From contig JABAHL010000013.1 of the NCBI GenBank assembly GCA_019353055.1, positions 1-64,000 of the forward strand: 64,000 nt of DNA, in the 5' to 3' direction. The notes under the pieces were generated by a model. The model made no database searches and was not told the DNA's origin. It saw only the letters and a program-made list of their open reading frames with translations. Origin of the DNA: Faucicola osloensis_C. GTDB taxonomy: Bacteria; Pseudomonadota; Gammaproteobacteria; Pseudomonadales; Moraxellaceae. The translations under genes were made by a program, and so were the position numbers. Positions 1-9,197 of the stretch are shown here, piece after piece; position 1 is the stretch's first letter, and each line of letters opens with the position of its first letter.

Positions 1-102
1 AAAATCAAAACCAAGTTAAATCATTTCGCTTTGCGTACGAAGTTACTAATTTCTGCTAATCAGTCGGCTTTTGCCCAGCTTAAGGCTATTAGCGGTGCGT
101 AA
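1..102 (+). CDS. C-terminal tail of an unidentified protein entering from the left edge
   Basis: Frame 1 is open from the first base to a TAA at 100-102 and encodes 33 residues, basic and leucine-rich, ending in KAISGA. I do not recognise the family. The stop lies two bases from the stop of the convergent transporter gene, which itself ends earlier than its family normally does. That arrangement would fit an inserted element whose last gene ends here, but no terminal inverted repeat or target duplication can be seen because the rest lies outside the window. It could also be a chance open frame. Confidence 0.3.
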   Translation, partial: KIKTKLNHFALRTKLLISANQSAFAQLKAISGA

Positions 103-104
103 CT

Positions 105-1388
105 TCAGTTAATAACAATATATATAGCCACACCTTTCATGCCATATTGCTCATTGATTTTGATGGCATAAATTGCAGGAATCGATGCACCCACAATCGC
201 CGCTAGATTGTAAGCCAGTGACGCACCTGAATACCGTACTTCAGTGGGGAACAGCTCTGGCAATAATGCTGCCATTGGACCAAATGACATACCCATACAT
301 GCCATACCCAAAATGAGGAAAATAAATACAGTCGTTGGTGTGCCATTGCTGAGCAGCATTGGCATAAAGTAGGCAAACACCATACATAATATAGTCACGC
401 CAATCAGCCATTTTTTACGACCGATTTTGTCCGCGCCAATCCCAGAGATACTGGTAAAAATACCAAACACAATCGCAGCGACCAATAAAAAGCCAGTAAA
501 GGTATTTGGGGCAATACCTAACCCTGTTGGGAAGCCAAAAGAAGATAATTTTGCCGGGCTTTTTGAATAGGCTTGTACGAAGGCAGTCATGATATAAAAA
601 ATCACATAAGTCATCGCCATCAAAAATGTGCCTTGCATCATCGGACGCCAATATTGGGTAATGACTTTTGACACAGGGGCATTAACTTTTTTGCCTTCGG
701 CTTCAGCGGTAAGGAATACATGGCTTTCATGCAGGCTTAAACGTACCCAAAGACCCACACCCACAAGCACGATTGAAATAAGAAACGGGATGCGCCATGC
801 CCACTCGACCAAGGCATCTTTTCCTAAAAAATAACTGAGTAAAAAGAACACTAAGTTGGCTAAAAATAACCCAATCGGCGCGCCTAACTGCGGGAAAGTA
901 CCATACCAAGCACGTTTGCCTGCTGGCGCATTTTCGGTGGCGACCAAGGCAGCACCGCCCCATTCACCGCCAAGCCCAATCCCTTGACCCACACGAAGTA
1001 AACATAACAACAATGGGGCAATGACGCCTACTTGGGCATAAGTCGGTAGCAAACCAATCGCTACGGTTGATAAACCCATGGTGAGCAGAGAGGCCACTAA
1101 GGTTTTTTTACGACCGAGTTTATCACCAAAGTGACCAAATAACGCTGAACCGAAAGGGCGGGCAATAAACGCCAATGCCAACGTCGAAAGCGAGTAAAGC
1201 ATCGCCGCTTTTTCATCGGTTTTATCAAAAAACTGGGTATTAAAAATCAATACCGCCGCAGCGGCATAAATATAATAATCATAAAACTCAATAGCCGTAC
1301 CAATCATGGATGCCACGGCGACCTTTTTTGGGTCATTGCGTAGCGCGATATGCTGATGATCAGGGTGCGCGGTTGAAGCGGTTGTCAT
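105..1388 (-). CDS. MFS transporter, metabolite:H+ symporter type, C-terminus shortened
   Basis: A 427-residue inner-membrane secondary transporter of the major facilitator superfamily, MHS subgroup (relatives ShiA, KgtP, ProP), expected to import a small organic acid or osmolyte with protons. The family signature loops are visible: GDKLGRKK between helices 2 and 3 and GADKIGRKKWL between helices 8 and 9, with RVGQGIGLGGEWGG in helix 5. The ATG at 1386-1388 is preceded by a strong AAGGAGG and is preferred over an upstream non-canonical extension. The protein stops just after the start of what should be the last membrane helix (ending GVAIYIVIN), so the usual final helix and hydrophilic tail are missing. 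The gene may be truncated; substrate is unknown. Confidence 0.85.
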   Translation of the reverse strand: MTTASTAHPDHQHIALRNDPKKVAVASMIGTAIEFYDYYIYAAAAVLIFNTQFFDKTDEKAAMLYSLSTLALAFIARPFGSALFGHFGDKLGRKKTLVASLLTMGLSTVAIGLLPTYAQVGVIAPLLLCLLRVGQGIGLGGEWGGAALVATENAPAGKRAWYGTFPQLGAPIGLFLANLVFFLLSYFLGKDALVEWAWRIPFLISIVLVGVGLWVRLSLHESHVFLTAEAEGKKVNAPVSKVITQYWRPMMQGTFLMAMTYVIFYIMTAFVQAYSKSPAKLSSFGFPTGLGIAPNTFTGFLLVAAIVFGIFTSISGIGADKIGRKKWLIGVTILCMVFAYFMPMLLSNGTPTTVFIFLILGMACMGMSFGPMAALLPELFPTEVRYSGASLAYNLAAIVGASIPAIYAIKINEQYGMKGVAIYIVIN

Positions 1389-1608
1389 GATGTCTGCCCT
1401 CCTTAGATAATAAAAGTTTAAGTGAAAATTAGGATACATAAAATATTGGAATGAATTGTAAATCATAATTTATCAAAAACTTGATAAAAATAGTTAAGGT
1501 GATGCAAAAATTTGGTTATTAATCGCTGATTTGATAAATTTCGTCAGCTTATCCATAATAAGCCACCACAAAATACACGTTAAAATTTAAGAGGTAACAA
1601 AGGTAACC

Positions 1609-2904
1609 ATGATTCGTGAGCTAGCAAAAAATATCATCTATACGGGCGTAGCAGGGACAGGCAAGACCTACCAACTGCAACAAATCGCCAAACGCTATAC
1701 CGAGATATTGCCAGTCGCCAATGCCGATAAATTGCTCAAAGCTTTACTTGAACCATTAAGCTGGCGAGAGGTGATTTGTTTAGTATTTTTAGATGAAAGA
1801 AAAAAGGGAAAGTCATTACTTAAAGTTGCTGAAATTACTAACAACTTATTCTTTGTTACTAAGCTAAAAATTAACCAACGCGAAAAGGCAATTGCTAATA
1901 CAGCATGGTCAACGCTACAGCAATTTAGTCCTGCAGATTCCAAAAATGTATTGGTAAAAAATAAATCTAGCCAATCGTATTTTGATAAAGACGATAGCAG
2001 TAATTGGTTTTTATTAGCAGACAGTTTACCGTTATTGGCAGACTTGCAAAACAAACTCGATGATTACCAAGCGGCAATTCACAGCGAGTTTCAGCCCAAC
2101 TATTTACAACCAAAGCTAGAACGCTTTAGTTTTGTCAGTTTTCATCAAGCGTATGGGTATGAAGAATTTGTCGAAGGGATTCGCCCCCACATCGCGGACA
2201 ATGGGCAGATGAGCTATCGAATTGAGTCAGGGGCATTTCTTAGACTGTGTCAACAAGCCAAACAAGACCCTAGTCACCGTTATGCCATGTTGATTGATGA
2301 AATCAACCGCGCCAATGTCGCCCGCGTGTTTGGGGAGTTGATGAGTTTGATTGAGCCGAGTAAACGCGCAGGACAGACAGATAGCTTATCGGTGAATTTG
2401 GCGTATTCGCGTCAGCCGTTTAGCGTGCCTAGCAATGTTGATATCTACGCCAGCATGAACAGCCAAGATCATTCATTGTCGCCGCTGGATATGGCATTTC
2501 GCCGCCGTTTTGAATTTATTGAATGTCAACCACAGCCACAGTTGCTGGGTAAAGTCATGGCAAATGGGATGGAGGTCGATTTAGCCAAACTGTTGACTGC
2601 ACTCAATGAAAGAATCTCGCAAAATTTGGCAAAAGACAGCCAGTTAGGGCATAGTTTTTTGTGGGGTATTGATTCGCTGCACGCGTTAAGCGCTGCGTTT
2701 AGCCACTCTATCATCCCCCAAGTTGCCCAAGCCTGCCAGCAGCATGGACAAATCCTGCAAGCAATCTTTGGGCAAACCTTTATCAGGCTAGTTGACAACA
2801 AAAAAGCAACGGGATTTATGGCGCAGCAAGCGGGTTTTGACATCCATACCCAGGCGCTTGATGACCCAAATAACTATCTTGCAATCTATCAAAGCGCCCA
2901 ATGA
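1609..2904 (+). CDS. mcrB: McrB-like AAA+ ATPase/GTPase of a type IV restriction system
   Basis: A 431-residue motor subunit of a McrBC-type modification-dependent restriction system. Walker A is GVAGTGKT (residues 13-20). Walker B is MLIDEINRANV (about 227-237), followed by the McrB-typical GELMSLIEP. The sensor/arginine region is SPLDMAFRRRFEF (about 290-302). FVSFHQAYGYEEFVEGIRP (about 174-192) matches the McrB/YifB-like AAA subgroup. There is no N-terminal DNA-binding domain: Walker A starts at residue 13. Instead about 95 residues (roughly 45-140) are inserted after Walker A, containing LSWREVICLVF and YFDKDDSSNWFL; I recall similar winged-helix-like inserts in some McrB relatives. This insert may be the recognition module. 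The stop overlaps the mcrC start (ATGA), so the genes are translationally coupled. Confidence 0.85.
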   Translation: MIRELAKNIIYTGVAGTGKTYQLQQIAKRYTEILPVANADKLLKALLEPLSWREVICLVFLDERKKGKSLLKVAEITNNLFFVTKLKINQREKAIANTAWSTLQQFSPADSKNVLVKNKSSQSYFDKDDSSNWFLLADSLPLLADLQNKLDDYQAAIHSEFQPNYLQPKLERFSFVSFHQAYGYEEFVEGIRPHIADNGQMSYRIESGAFLRLCQQAKQDPSHRYAMLIDEINRANVARVFGELMSLIEPSKRAGQTDSLSVNLAYSRQPFSVPSNVDIYASMNSQDHSLSPLDMAFRRRFEFIECQPQPQLLGKVMANGMEVDLAKLLTALNERISQNLAKDSQLGHSFLWGIDSLHALSAAFSHSIIPQVAQACQQHGQILQAIFGQTFIRLVDNKKATGFMAQQAGFDIHTQALDDPNNYLAIYQSAQ

Positions 2905-4139
2905 AAACCATCATCACCTTTGAACATAGTTACCTGACCGCGGCAGATTTTGACGATGGGCAAGATTTTGACTGGCTTATTGAGCAGAATTTTGACGTGT
3001 TTCGCATTGAGCGTAAACAGCAGCAGTGGCAACTCAAAGTGCGCCACTATATCGGTGTGATTGGGTTGCCCAGTGGCGGGCAAGTGGAGATTTTGCCAAA
3101 ACTTGCACAAGCCCAAATCACCCATGCCGATGAAGTTGCCCAAACCCGTCAATGGGTGCAACAGATGCTGACAGCGGTGTGGCAAGCCTTATTGCCCAAG
3201 TCGTTACCCAATCTAGCCAATCAACGACTCATTAATCCTCTAGCCCCCAATCCTCCACCAATCAATCATTCGCTATCGCTTAGCGAGTGGCTGCAAGCGT
3301 ATTTTTGGCAGGGATTTGCGCAGTATGTGCCCAATCAGCAATATCAGCAATTTGAGCAAAATCAGCCCTATCTGCAGGGTAAATTAATAATCAAAGAGCA
3401 ATTGCAGCATAACTGCCACCAGCCGCATAAGTTTTATCATCAGAGTGAAAATTTTGTGATGGATACCGCTGGCAATCGTTTGGTAAAAACCACCATCGAG
3501 CGTGTGATTGGCAGCATGACTAGCAGCCCATTGTCGAGCCCATTACTGCCGCAGTGGCAGGCAGTGGATATAGTTGCCAAAGACTTATACGACAGCTTAT
3601 TTTCTCAAGCGCTGCAAGAGTTGACCGCCTTGCCCAGTCTGCTTGCCAAGCGTAACTATACTTTTATCAGCTTTTGTTATGCGCTGCTGACGCTACAACA
3701 AGCCAGTAGCCAAGGGCAGTTTTTGACCCCAACTTGGCTGGTGAATATGCCATTTGCCTTTGAAAAATGGGTGGGCAGGAAAATCCAACAACAATTTGCA
3801 GCGCAGAATTTTGAGCTAGTTGAGCAAAAAAGACAGCCATTGACCGTGCAGCAGGGGTTAACCATCAAATCCGATATTTGGCTAAAGTCTGCCGATAAAC
3901 TCATTATCGCCGATGTAAAATGGAAAAAAACGGCTACTTTTAACGACATAAGCTTGGCAGACATGTACCAACTACTTACCTACGCCAGTGAATTTGATGC
4001 TGACGAAGCTTGGCTGATTGTGCCAACACTAAGCACACAATTGCTGGCACAGCCGATTGAATTTTGTCAACCCAAAAAAACCCGATTTTATCTGATACCT
4101 TTTGCGGTGAGGCAAGGGTGTTTAAACCTTTTTCATTAA
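2901..4139 (+). CDS. mcrC: McrC-like nuclease subunit of the restriction system
   Basis: A 412-residue partner of the preceding ATPase. McrC proteins bind the McrB hexamer, stimulate nucleotide hydrolysis and carry the PD-(D/E)xK nuclease. The N-terminal part has the family pattern HYIGVIGLPSGGQVEILPK. The C-terminal part has the nuclease core, with KSDIWL (about 322-327), then LIIADVKWKK (about 336-345), whose Asp and Lys are the expected catalytic residues, followed by DMYQLLTYA, a pattern common in this family. The start overlaps mcrB by 4 bp. Both genes read like the surrounding chromosome in base composition. The pair sits alone between a transporter and glutathione reductase, with no methyltransferase, as expected for type IV restriction. 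Confidence 0.87.
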   Translation: MKTIITFEHSYLTAADFDDGQDFDWLIEQNFDVFRIERKQQQWQLKVRHYIGVIGLPSGGQVEILPKLAQAQITHADEVAQTRQWVQQMLTAVWQALLPKSLPNLANQRLINPLAPNPPPINHSLSLSEWLQAYFWQGFAQYVPNQQYQQFEQNQPYLQGKLIIKEQLQHNCHQPHKFYHQSENFVMDTAGNRLVKTTIERVIGSMTSSPLSSPLLPQWQAVDIVAKDLYDSLFSQALQELTALPSLLAKRNYTFISFCYALLTLQQASSQGQFLTPTWLVNMPFAFEKWVGRKIQQQFAAQNFELVEQKRQPLTVQQGLTIKSDIWLKSADKLIIADVKWKKTATFNDISLADMYQLLTYASEFDADEAWLIVPTLSTQLLAQPIEFCQPKKTRFYLIPFAVRQGCLNLFH

Positions 4140-4272
4140 AATTATTCAAAAAAAAGCTAATTTGTTTTATTTTATCAATGAGAAAGGTGAGAATTAACAA
4201 CTTTTCTCGCCGCCAAAACTTGGTAAAATAACCACATGTAACTTTGAAAATGACCAAAAAACAGGAAGAATT

Positions 4273-5643
4273 ATGAGCAAACATTATGATTATATCGCGA
4301 TTGGTGGTGGGTCAGGGGGCATTGCATCCATCAACCGTGCTGCCAGCTATGGTAAAAAATGTGCTTTGATTGAAGCCAAGCAGCTAGGCGGTACTTGCGT
4401 CAATGTGGGCTGTGTGCCCAAAAAAGTGATGTGGTATGGCGCCAATATGGCAGCAGCGATAAATCATTATGCGCCTGACTATGGCTTTGATTTGGAGGTT
4501 AAACAATTTGATTTTGCCAAATTGGTACAAAGTCGCCAAGCTTATATCAGCCGCATTCATCAGTCGTACAACAACGGCCTCAAAAATAACCAAGTCGATG
4601 TGATTCATGGTTTTGCCAAATTTGCCGACCAACATACGGTTGAGGTCTATAAAAATGACGGCACAATAGAGAGCATTACCGCTGACCATATTTTGCTAGC
4701 GATGGGCGGTCGACCTGTTCGCCCAGCGATTGAAGGGGCAGAGTTGGGTATTGACTCGGATGGTTTTTTTGACTTGACCGAGTTGCCACCGCGGGTAGCG
4801 ATTGTGGGGTCGGGCTATATCGGTGTCGAGATTGCAGGCGTGATGAATGCATTGGGCTCAAAAACCCATCTGATTGTGCGTAGCAAGCGGGTGCTCAAAA
4901 ACTTTGATGCCGACATTGTCACCACGCTCACCCATATCATGCACGATGATGGTATTGAATTTCATTATGGATTGCTGCCACAACAAATACGCAAAAACCA
5001 AGATGGCTCATTGAGCATTGAATTGTCAAACAATGAGACCTTGACGGTGGATTGTTTGATTTGGGCAACGGGTCGCGCACCTGCAACCGATACCATCAAT
5101 CTTGATAAAGCGGGCGTTGAAGTCAATGAGCAAGGCTTTGTCAAAGTCGATGCCTATCAAAATACCAATGTCGAAGGTATCTATGCGGTGGGCGATATCA
5201 TCGAACATGGTATTCAATTAACCCCAGTGGCGGTGGCAGCCGGTCGTCGATTATCTGAGCGCTTGTTTAACAACAAACCCAATGAGCATTTGGACTATAA
5301 TCTAGTGCCGAGCGTGATTTTTAGCCACCCACCGATTGGTACTATAGGGCTGAGTGAAGAAGAGGCGGTCAAAGGCTATGGCATCAATGCGGTTAAAGTC
5401 TATAAATCCAGTTTTACCCCGATGTATAGTGCAGTGACCAAGCACCGTGAGCCGTGTCACATGAAGCTGATTTGTGTGGGTGAAGAAGAAAAAGTGGTGG
5501 GATTGCATGGCGTAGGTTTTGGCGTCGATGAGATGATTCAAGGTTTTGCGGTGGCAATTAAAATGGGCGCCACCAAACGTGACTTTGATGACACGGTGGC
5601 GATTCATCCCACTGGCTCAGAAGAGTTTGTCACCATGCGCTAA
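4273..5643 (+). CDS. gor: glutathione-disulfide reductase
   Basis: A 456-residue cytosolic flavoprotein that reduces oxidised glutathione with NADPH. The N-terminal FAD fold begins IAIGGGSGGIASINRAA. The redox-active disulfide is in GGTCVNVGCVPKKVMW (Cys43 and Cys48). The NADPH site is GSGYIGVEIAGV (about residue 179), followed by IVRSKRVLKNF, where the first arginine of the NADPH-specific pair is kept and the second is lysine. FAD-binding YAVGDI lies near residue 307. The C-terminal HPTGSEEF supplies the catalytic His445-Glu450 pair. An AGGAAG ribosome site precedes the ATG. The gene stands alone and ends at a hairpin shared with the convergent gene. Confidence 0.95.
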   Translation: MSKHYDYIAIGGGSGGIASINRAASYGKKCALIEAKQLGGTCVNVGCVPKKVMWYGANMAAAINHYAPDYGFDLEVKQFDFAKLVQSRQAYISRIHQSYNNGLKNNQVDVIHGFAKFADQHTVEVYKNDGTIESITADHILLAMGGRPVRPAIEGAELGIDSDGFFDLTELPPRVAIVGSGYIGVEIAGVMNALGSKTHLIVRSKRVLKNFDADIVTTLTHIMHDDGIEFHYGLLPQQIRKNQDGSLSIELSNNETLTVDCLIWATGRAPATDTINLDKAGVEVNEQGFVKVDAYQNTNVEGIYAVGDIIEHGIQLTPVAVAAGRRLSERLFNNKPNEHLDYNLVPSVIFSHPPIGTIGLSEEEAVKGYGINAVKVYKSSFTPMYSAVTKHREPCHMKLICVGEEEKVVGLHGVGFGVDEMIQGFAVAIKMGATKRDFDDTVAIHPTGSEEFVTMR

Positions 5644-5663
5644 GCGGATTTTAGGGTAAAAGA

Positions 5664-5692
5664 AGCGGACTTAATCATAAGCCCGCTTTTTT
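5664..5692. terminator. hairpin terminator between convergent genes
   Basis: A 9-bp stem AGCGGACTT/AAGCCCGCT with one mismatch and a 6-base loop is followed by TTTTT on the plus strand. It lies 21 bp after gor and close to the end of the convergent periplasmic protein gene. Confidence 0.6.
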
Positions 5693-5721
5693 CGCTTTTA
5701 AGCTGTTAAATTTTTACTCGT

Positions 5722-6243
5722 TTAATCTGGGATTTGTATATCAGTGATATCAGGATAAGCTTGTTTGATAAACTCAATTTGTGCAGGGGATTCGATACGT
5801 ACGATATACCATTTGTTAACGTCATCCACCTTATCTTGAATCGCCACGACATGGCTGTTGATAGTGATATCATCCATCGTGAATGTTGTCGGGAATATCA
5901 CATACTCACGCCCAGTGGTCGACTGATAGACTTTGGCTTTGCTCAAATCATAGCGATAGCTAAATTTGGCGGTAGCCATATCTTTGAAAGTGTCATCTGC
6001 TGTTTGTATCATATGGGTTTTGAGAGTAGCAGCATCCATATCAAAACGCTCACCGATCACCACAAAAATTTGCGGCGGCATCAACGCCATAATCGGCGCG
6101 ATTTGTTTTGCTTTGATGCTATCCACCACGATTTGCATATGTTGGTCAATGATACGTTCATCGGCTTTATCATAGGCGACAGCCGATAACGAGAGCGGTA
6201 GCAATGAGAACCCTAATATAAGCTTTTCTACTTTTGACTTCAT
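5722..6243 (-). CDS. exported protein of unknown function
   Basis: 173 residues with a clear cleavable signal peptide: a Lys-containing start, hydrophobic LILGFSLLPLSLSAVA, and probable cleavage before YDKAD. It is therefore periplasmic or secreted. The mature part is a mixed alpha/beta protein of about 150 residues with one methionine-rich stretch (IAPIMALMPPQ), no cysteine, and no motif I recognise. An AAGGAG six bases before the ATG supports the start. It is directly downstream of the pot operon on the same strand (54 bp gap), so it may be cotranscribed, but nothing in the sequence ties it to polyamine uptake. Confidence 0.75.
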   Translation of the reverse strand: MKSKVEKLILGFSLLPLSLSAVAYDKADERIIDQHMQIVVDSIKAKQIAPIMALMPPQIFVVIGERFDMDAATLKTHMIQTADDTFKDMATAKFSYRYDLSKAKVYQSTTGREYVIFPTTFTMDDITINSHVVAIQDKVDDVNKWYIVRIESPAQIEFIKQAYPDITDIQIPD

Positions 6244-6297
6244 AGATACTCCTTCATTTAGTGTATTTTTTAGTACCGCTCTTTACCAATTTGTCTG

Positions 6298-7440
6298 TTA
6301 CATATCCACTTTGAGCCTATCCCAATACTGCTGATACAGCGCCATTATCTCATCGCCTACGTCTTCACGGAACATGGCATGTTTTAGCAAATCAGCTGGC
6401 GGATACACAATCGGATTGTTGGCAAGCTCAGATGGCATTTCTTTTTTTGCTGCCTCATTGGGCGAGCCGTAGCCGATTTCTTCACTAATCATGGCAGCGT
6501 ATTTGGGTCGCAAGATAAAATCGATAAACTTATGGGCGTTGTCGTTGTTTTTGGCATTTTTGGGGATGACCATGTTATCCATCCACATAATAGCGCCTTC
6601 TTTTGGATAGACAAAGTCGAGCTCTGGCATCCCTTGGTCTTGCGCCATGATGACTTCACCGTTCCAAGCCAAGCCCAAGTAAGTTTCCCCTTCCATGAAT
6701 GGCATGCGCGGTGCGTCTGAATTAAAGGTGCGCACATTGGGCATCAGCTTGGTGAGTTTTTCATACGCTTGTTTGATGGCTTCAGGACTTTTGGTACTGC
6801 CGTTATAGCCAAGGGTCAATAGACTCATGGTGAACACGTCACGGATGTCATTCATCAGCATCACGCGCCCTTCGTATTGCGGTTGCCATAAGTCATTCCA
6901 GCTGCTCAAGCTTGCTTTAGCAATGCGTTTGGTATTGACTGCAATGCCTGATGAGCCCCATAGATAGGGGATACTAAACTTGTTTTCAGGGTCAAAAGGG
7001 GCGTTGATAAAGTTTTTGCCAAGGTGGCCAAAATTGGTTAATTTGGCATGGTCAAGCGGCTCAAGCATCCCTTCTTTACGCATTTTGTCGACAAAATCCG
7101 TCCCTGGAAACGCTACATCATATTCACCACTGCCATTCATCAGTTTGAGTTTGGCATACATGGCTTCGTTAGAATCAAAGGTGCTATAAATAACGTCGAT
7201 ACCTGTCTCTGCGGTAAAATCTTTAAGCACTTGGTCAGAGATATACTCCGTCCAGTTATAGACATTGACAACCTTACCGCCTTGATTGGCAGTAGGCGCA
7301 GACGCCGCAGTGCTAGTCGCGGTCTCGCTCGCTTTTTGACAGCCCGTTAGATTACTTGCCAGACCCCCTGTTAAAATAGCGCCGCCAACACCCAAGCCAT
7401 ACCCTAAAAAACGTCTTCTATTGAGCATCCGAGATATCAT
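6298..7440 (-). CDS. potF: putrescine/spermidine-binding protein of the ABC importer
   Basis: A 380-residue substrate-binding protein of the PotD/PotF family, which captures polyamine for the membrane importer encoded just upstream. After the leader comes KVVNVYNWTEYI, the family start motif. Further family segments are YDVAFPGTDFV, SIPYLWGSSGIAVNT and LGLAWNGEVIMAQ. The N-terminus combines a twin-arginine-like NRRRFLGYG (residues 7-15) with a lipobox LTGC (Cys34), so it may be Tat-exported and lipid-anchored. AAGGAG precedes the ATG; the gap to the permease gene is 10 bp. PotF is chosen over PotD on overall resemblance, and the exact polyamine is not certain. Confidence 0.9.
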   Translation of the reverse strand: MISRMLNRRRFLGYGLGVGGAILTGGLASNLTGCQKASETATSTAASAPTANQGGKVVNVYNWTEYISDQVLKDFTAETGIDVIYSTFDSNEAMYAKLKLMNGSGEYDVAFPGTDFVDKMRKEGMLEPLDHAKLTNFGHLGKNFINAPFDPENKFSIPYLWGSSGIAVNTKRIAKASLSSWNDLWQPQYEGRVMLMNDIRDVFTMSLLTLGYNGSTKSPEAIKQAYEKLTKLMPNVRTFNSDAPRMPFMEGETYLGLAWNGEVIMAQDQGMPELDFVYPKEGAIMWMDNMVIPKNAKNNDNAHKFIDFILRPKYAAMISEEIGYGSPNEAAKKEMPSELANNPIVYPPADLLKHAMFREDVGDEIMALYQQYWDRLKVDM

Positions 7441-7450
7441 ATAAGTCTCC

Positions 7451-8254
7451 TTAACGTTTTTGGGTCGATGGTAGATTCATCGACTTTTTGGCAAGTAATA
7501 ACTGCGAGATAATCAGACCCAGTAGCGAGATTGCGAGCAAGATTGTACCAACGGCGTTGACTTCAGGTTTTACCCCAACACGCACCATCGAATAAATCTG
7601 TAATGGTAAAATCTCAAAGTCAGGCCCTGTATTGAACGTCGATACCACCACATCATCAAGTGATAGGGTAAAGGCAAGCACCCAGCCCGCCAAAATCGCA
7701 GGCAAAATAATCGGTACAAGCACGGTACGAATCATGGTAAATTCATTGGCACCCAAATCACGCGCCGCTTCCAATACGCGGGTGTCGAGGCTAGATAGAC
7801 GCGCAGTCACCGTAATCACCACAAAGGGCAGACAAAAGGTAATGTGCGCAATTAGCAACGTCACAAAACCCAGCTGTATCCCCACAATCAAAAATAACGC
7901 CAATAGCGAAATCGCCAAGACAATCTCAGGCGACATCATCAGCACAAATAGCAAGCTTTGTAGTATTGATTTACCCTTGAAGTCATAACGCTGTAACGCT
8001 AACGCCGTCAAACCGCCAATCGCAGTAGAAATCGTCGCAGCCACTACCGCCAATATGACCGAATTGATGGCAGCTTGTACCATCGCGGCATTACTAAATA
8101 ACTCGCTATACCAATGGGTACTAAAACCGCCCCATTGATAGCCGACTTTCGAGGCATTGAACGAGAAAATCACCATGACCGCAATCGGCGAGAACATCAG
8201 CAGATATACGATGGTCAAATACAGGCGAGACAACCATTTCATAGTATTAGACAT
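7451..8254 (-). CDS. potI: polyamine ABC importer permease, PotI type
   Basis: A 267-residue inner-membrane permease, second of the two membrane subunits. It has about six hydrophobic helices and the coupling-helix (EAA) motif VLEAARDLGANEFTMIRTVLVP. SFNASKVGYQWGGFSTHWY in the first periplasmic loop is typical of PotC/PotI. The start at 8254 is chosen because AAGGGGG lies just upstream; the frame extends 14 codons further, into the end of potH. It lies between potH (10 bp) and potF (10 bp). Confidence 0.9.
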   Translation of the reverse strand: MSNTMKWLSRLYLTIVYLLMFSPIAVMVIFSFNASKVGYQWGGFSTHWYSELFSNAAMVQAAINSVILAVVAATISTAIGGLTALALQRYDFKGKSILQSLLFVLMMSPEIVLAISLLALFLIVGIQLGFVTLLIAHITFCLPFVVITVTARLSSLDTRVLEAARDLGANEFTMIRTVLVPIILPAILAGWVLAFTLSLDDVVVSTFNTGPDFEILPLQIYSMVRVGVKPEVNAVGTILLAISLLGLIISQLLLAKKSMNLPSTQKR

Positions 8255-8264
8255 AGCGTCCCCC

Positions 8265-9197
8265 TTATGCCACTTCGTTGTAGTCAGTTTTGCCAATACG
8301 TTTGCTACTGGCTCGATACGCCATAATCAGCAATGCCATGGCAAGCGTCAATAACACGGACGCCGCGGCACCAAATGGCCAGTCACGGGCATCCAAAAAT
8401 TGCGATTTGATGATATTACCCACCAGCAAGTTACGCGAACCGCCCAAGATATCCGCCACATAAAACATGCCCATGGCAGGCAACAGTACCAGCAATACCC
8501 CTGAAATAATCCCTGGTGTAGTGAGCGGCAAAATCACGTGCCAAAAGGTTTGTAGCTTGTTAGCGCCCAAATCTTTCGATGCCAAAATATAATCCTCACG
8601 CAAATCCACAAATACCGCATACAGGGGTAGTACCATAAACGGAAACAGCAAATACACCAAGCCGCCAATCACCGCTTTTTGGGTATATAAAATTTGTAAA
8701 GGCTCGTTGATAAGCCCAAGGTTAATCAGCAGGGTGCTAAGTAGACCATTGGCCGCCATAATGAGTTTCACCGCATACAGACGCACCAATGAGTTGGTCC
8801 AAAACGGAATCACTAGCAATAACATCAATAATGACTGCCATTTTTTATCGGCTTTACTGACCAGGTAGGCAAACGGATAACCGAGCAGCAAACAGATAAT
8901 CGTCGTCATCCCTGCCATCGACAGCGAATGCAAAAACACTTTTAAATAAAGCGGATCAATTAATCGAATATAGTTGTCGAGGGTGACCGGCAGTGTTAAA
9001 AACTTATCTTCATCACGGGTCAAAAAACTGGCGGCAATCACCAAGATATTGGGAATCAGGGCAAAAATAATCAACCATGCCCAAATCACAAACAGGGTCG
9101 CACGCTGAAAGCCGCCCCCGCCTTGTTTTGTCATAACAGCGGCAGGCGCGGTAGCAGCCGGAACGCTAGAGGTCGAAGGTGAAGTAGTATTATTCAT
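8265..9197 (-). CDS. potH: polyamine ABC importer permease, PotH type
   Basis: A 310-residue inner-membrane permease, first of the two membrane subunits. After a Ser/Thr/Ala-rich cytoplasmic start of about 30 residues come six predicted helices, with FLTRDEDKFLTLPVTLDNY in the first periplasmic loop and the coupling motif YILASKDLGANKLQTFWHVI. The chosen ATG overlaps the last codons and stop of potG by 8 bp (9190-9197), which implies translational coupling. Confidence 0.9.
   Translation of the reverse strand: MNNTTSPSTSSVPAATAPAAVMTKQGGGGFQRATLFVIWAWLIIFALIPNILVIAASFLTRDEDKFLTLPVTLDNYIRLIDPLYLKVFLHSLSMAGMTTIICLLLGYPFAYLVSKADKKWQSLLMLLLVIPFWTNSLVRLYAVKLIMAANGLLSTLLINLGLINEPLQILYTQKAVIGGLVYLLFPFMVLPLYAVFVDLREDYILASKDLGANKLQTFWHVILPLTTPGIISGVLLVLLPAMGMFYVADILGGSRNLLVGNIIKSQFLDARDWPFGAAASVLLTLAMALLIMAYRASSKRIGKTDYNEVA

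Noticed and set aside
5734..6189. 151-codon plus-strand frame
   Set aside because: Antisense shadow of the exported protein gene, which has a strong ribosome site and signal peptide.
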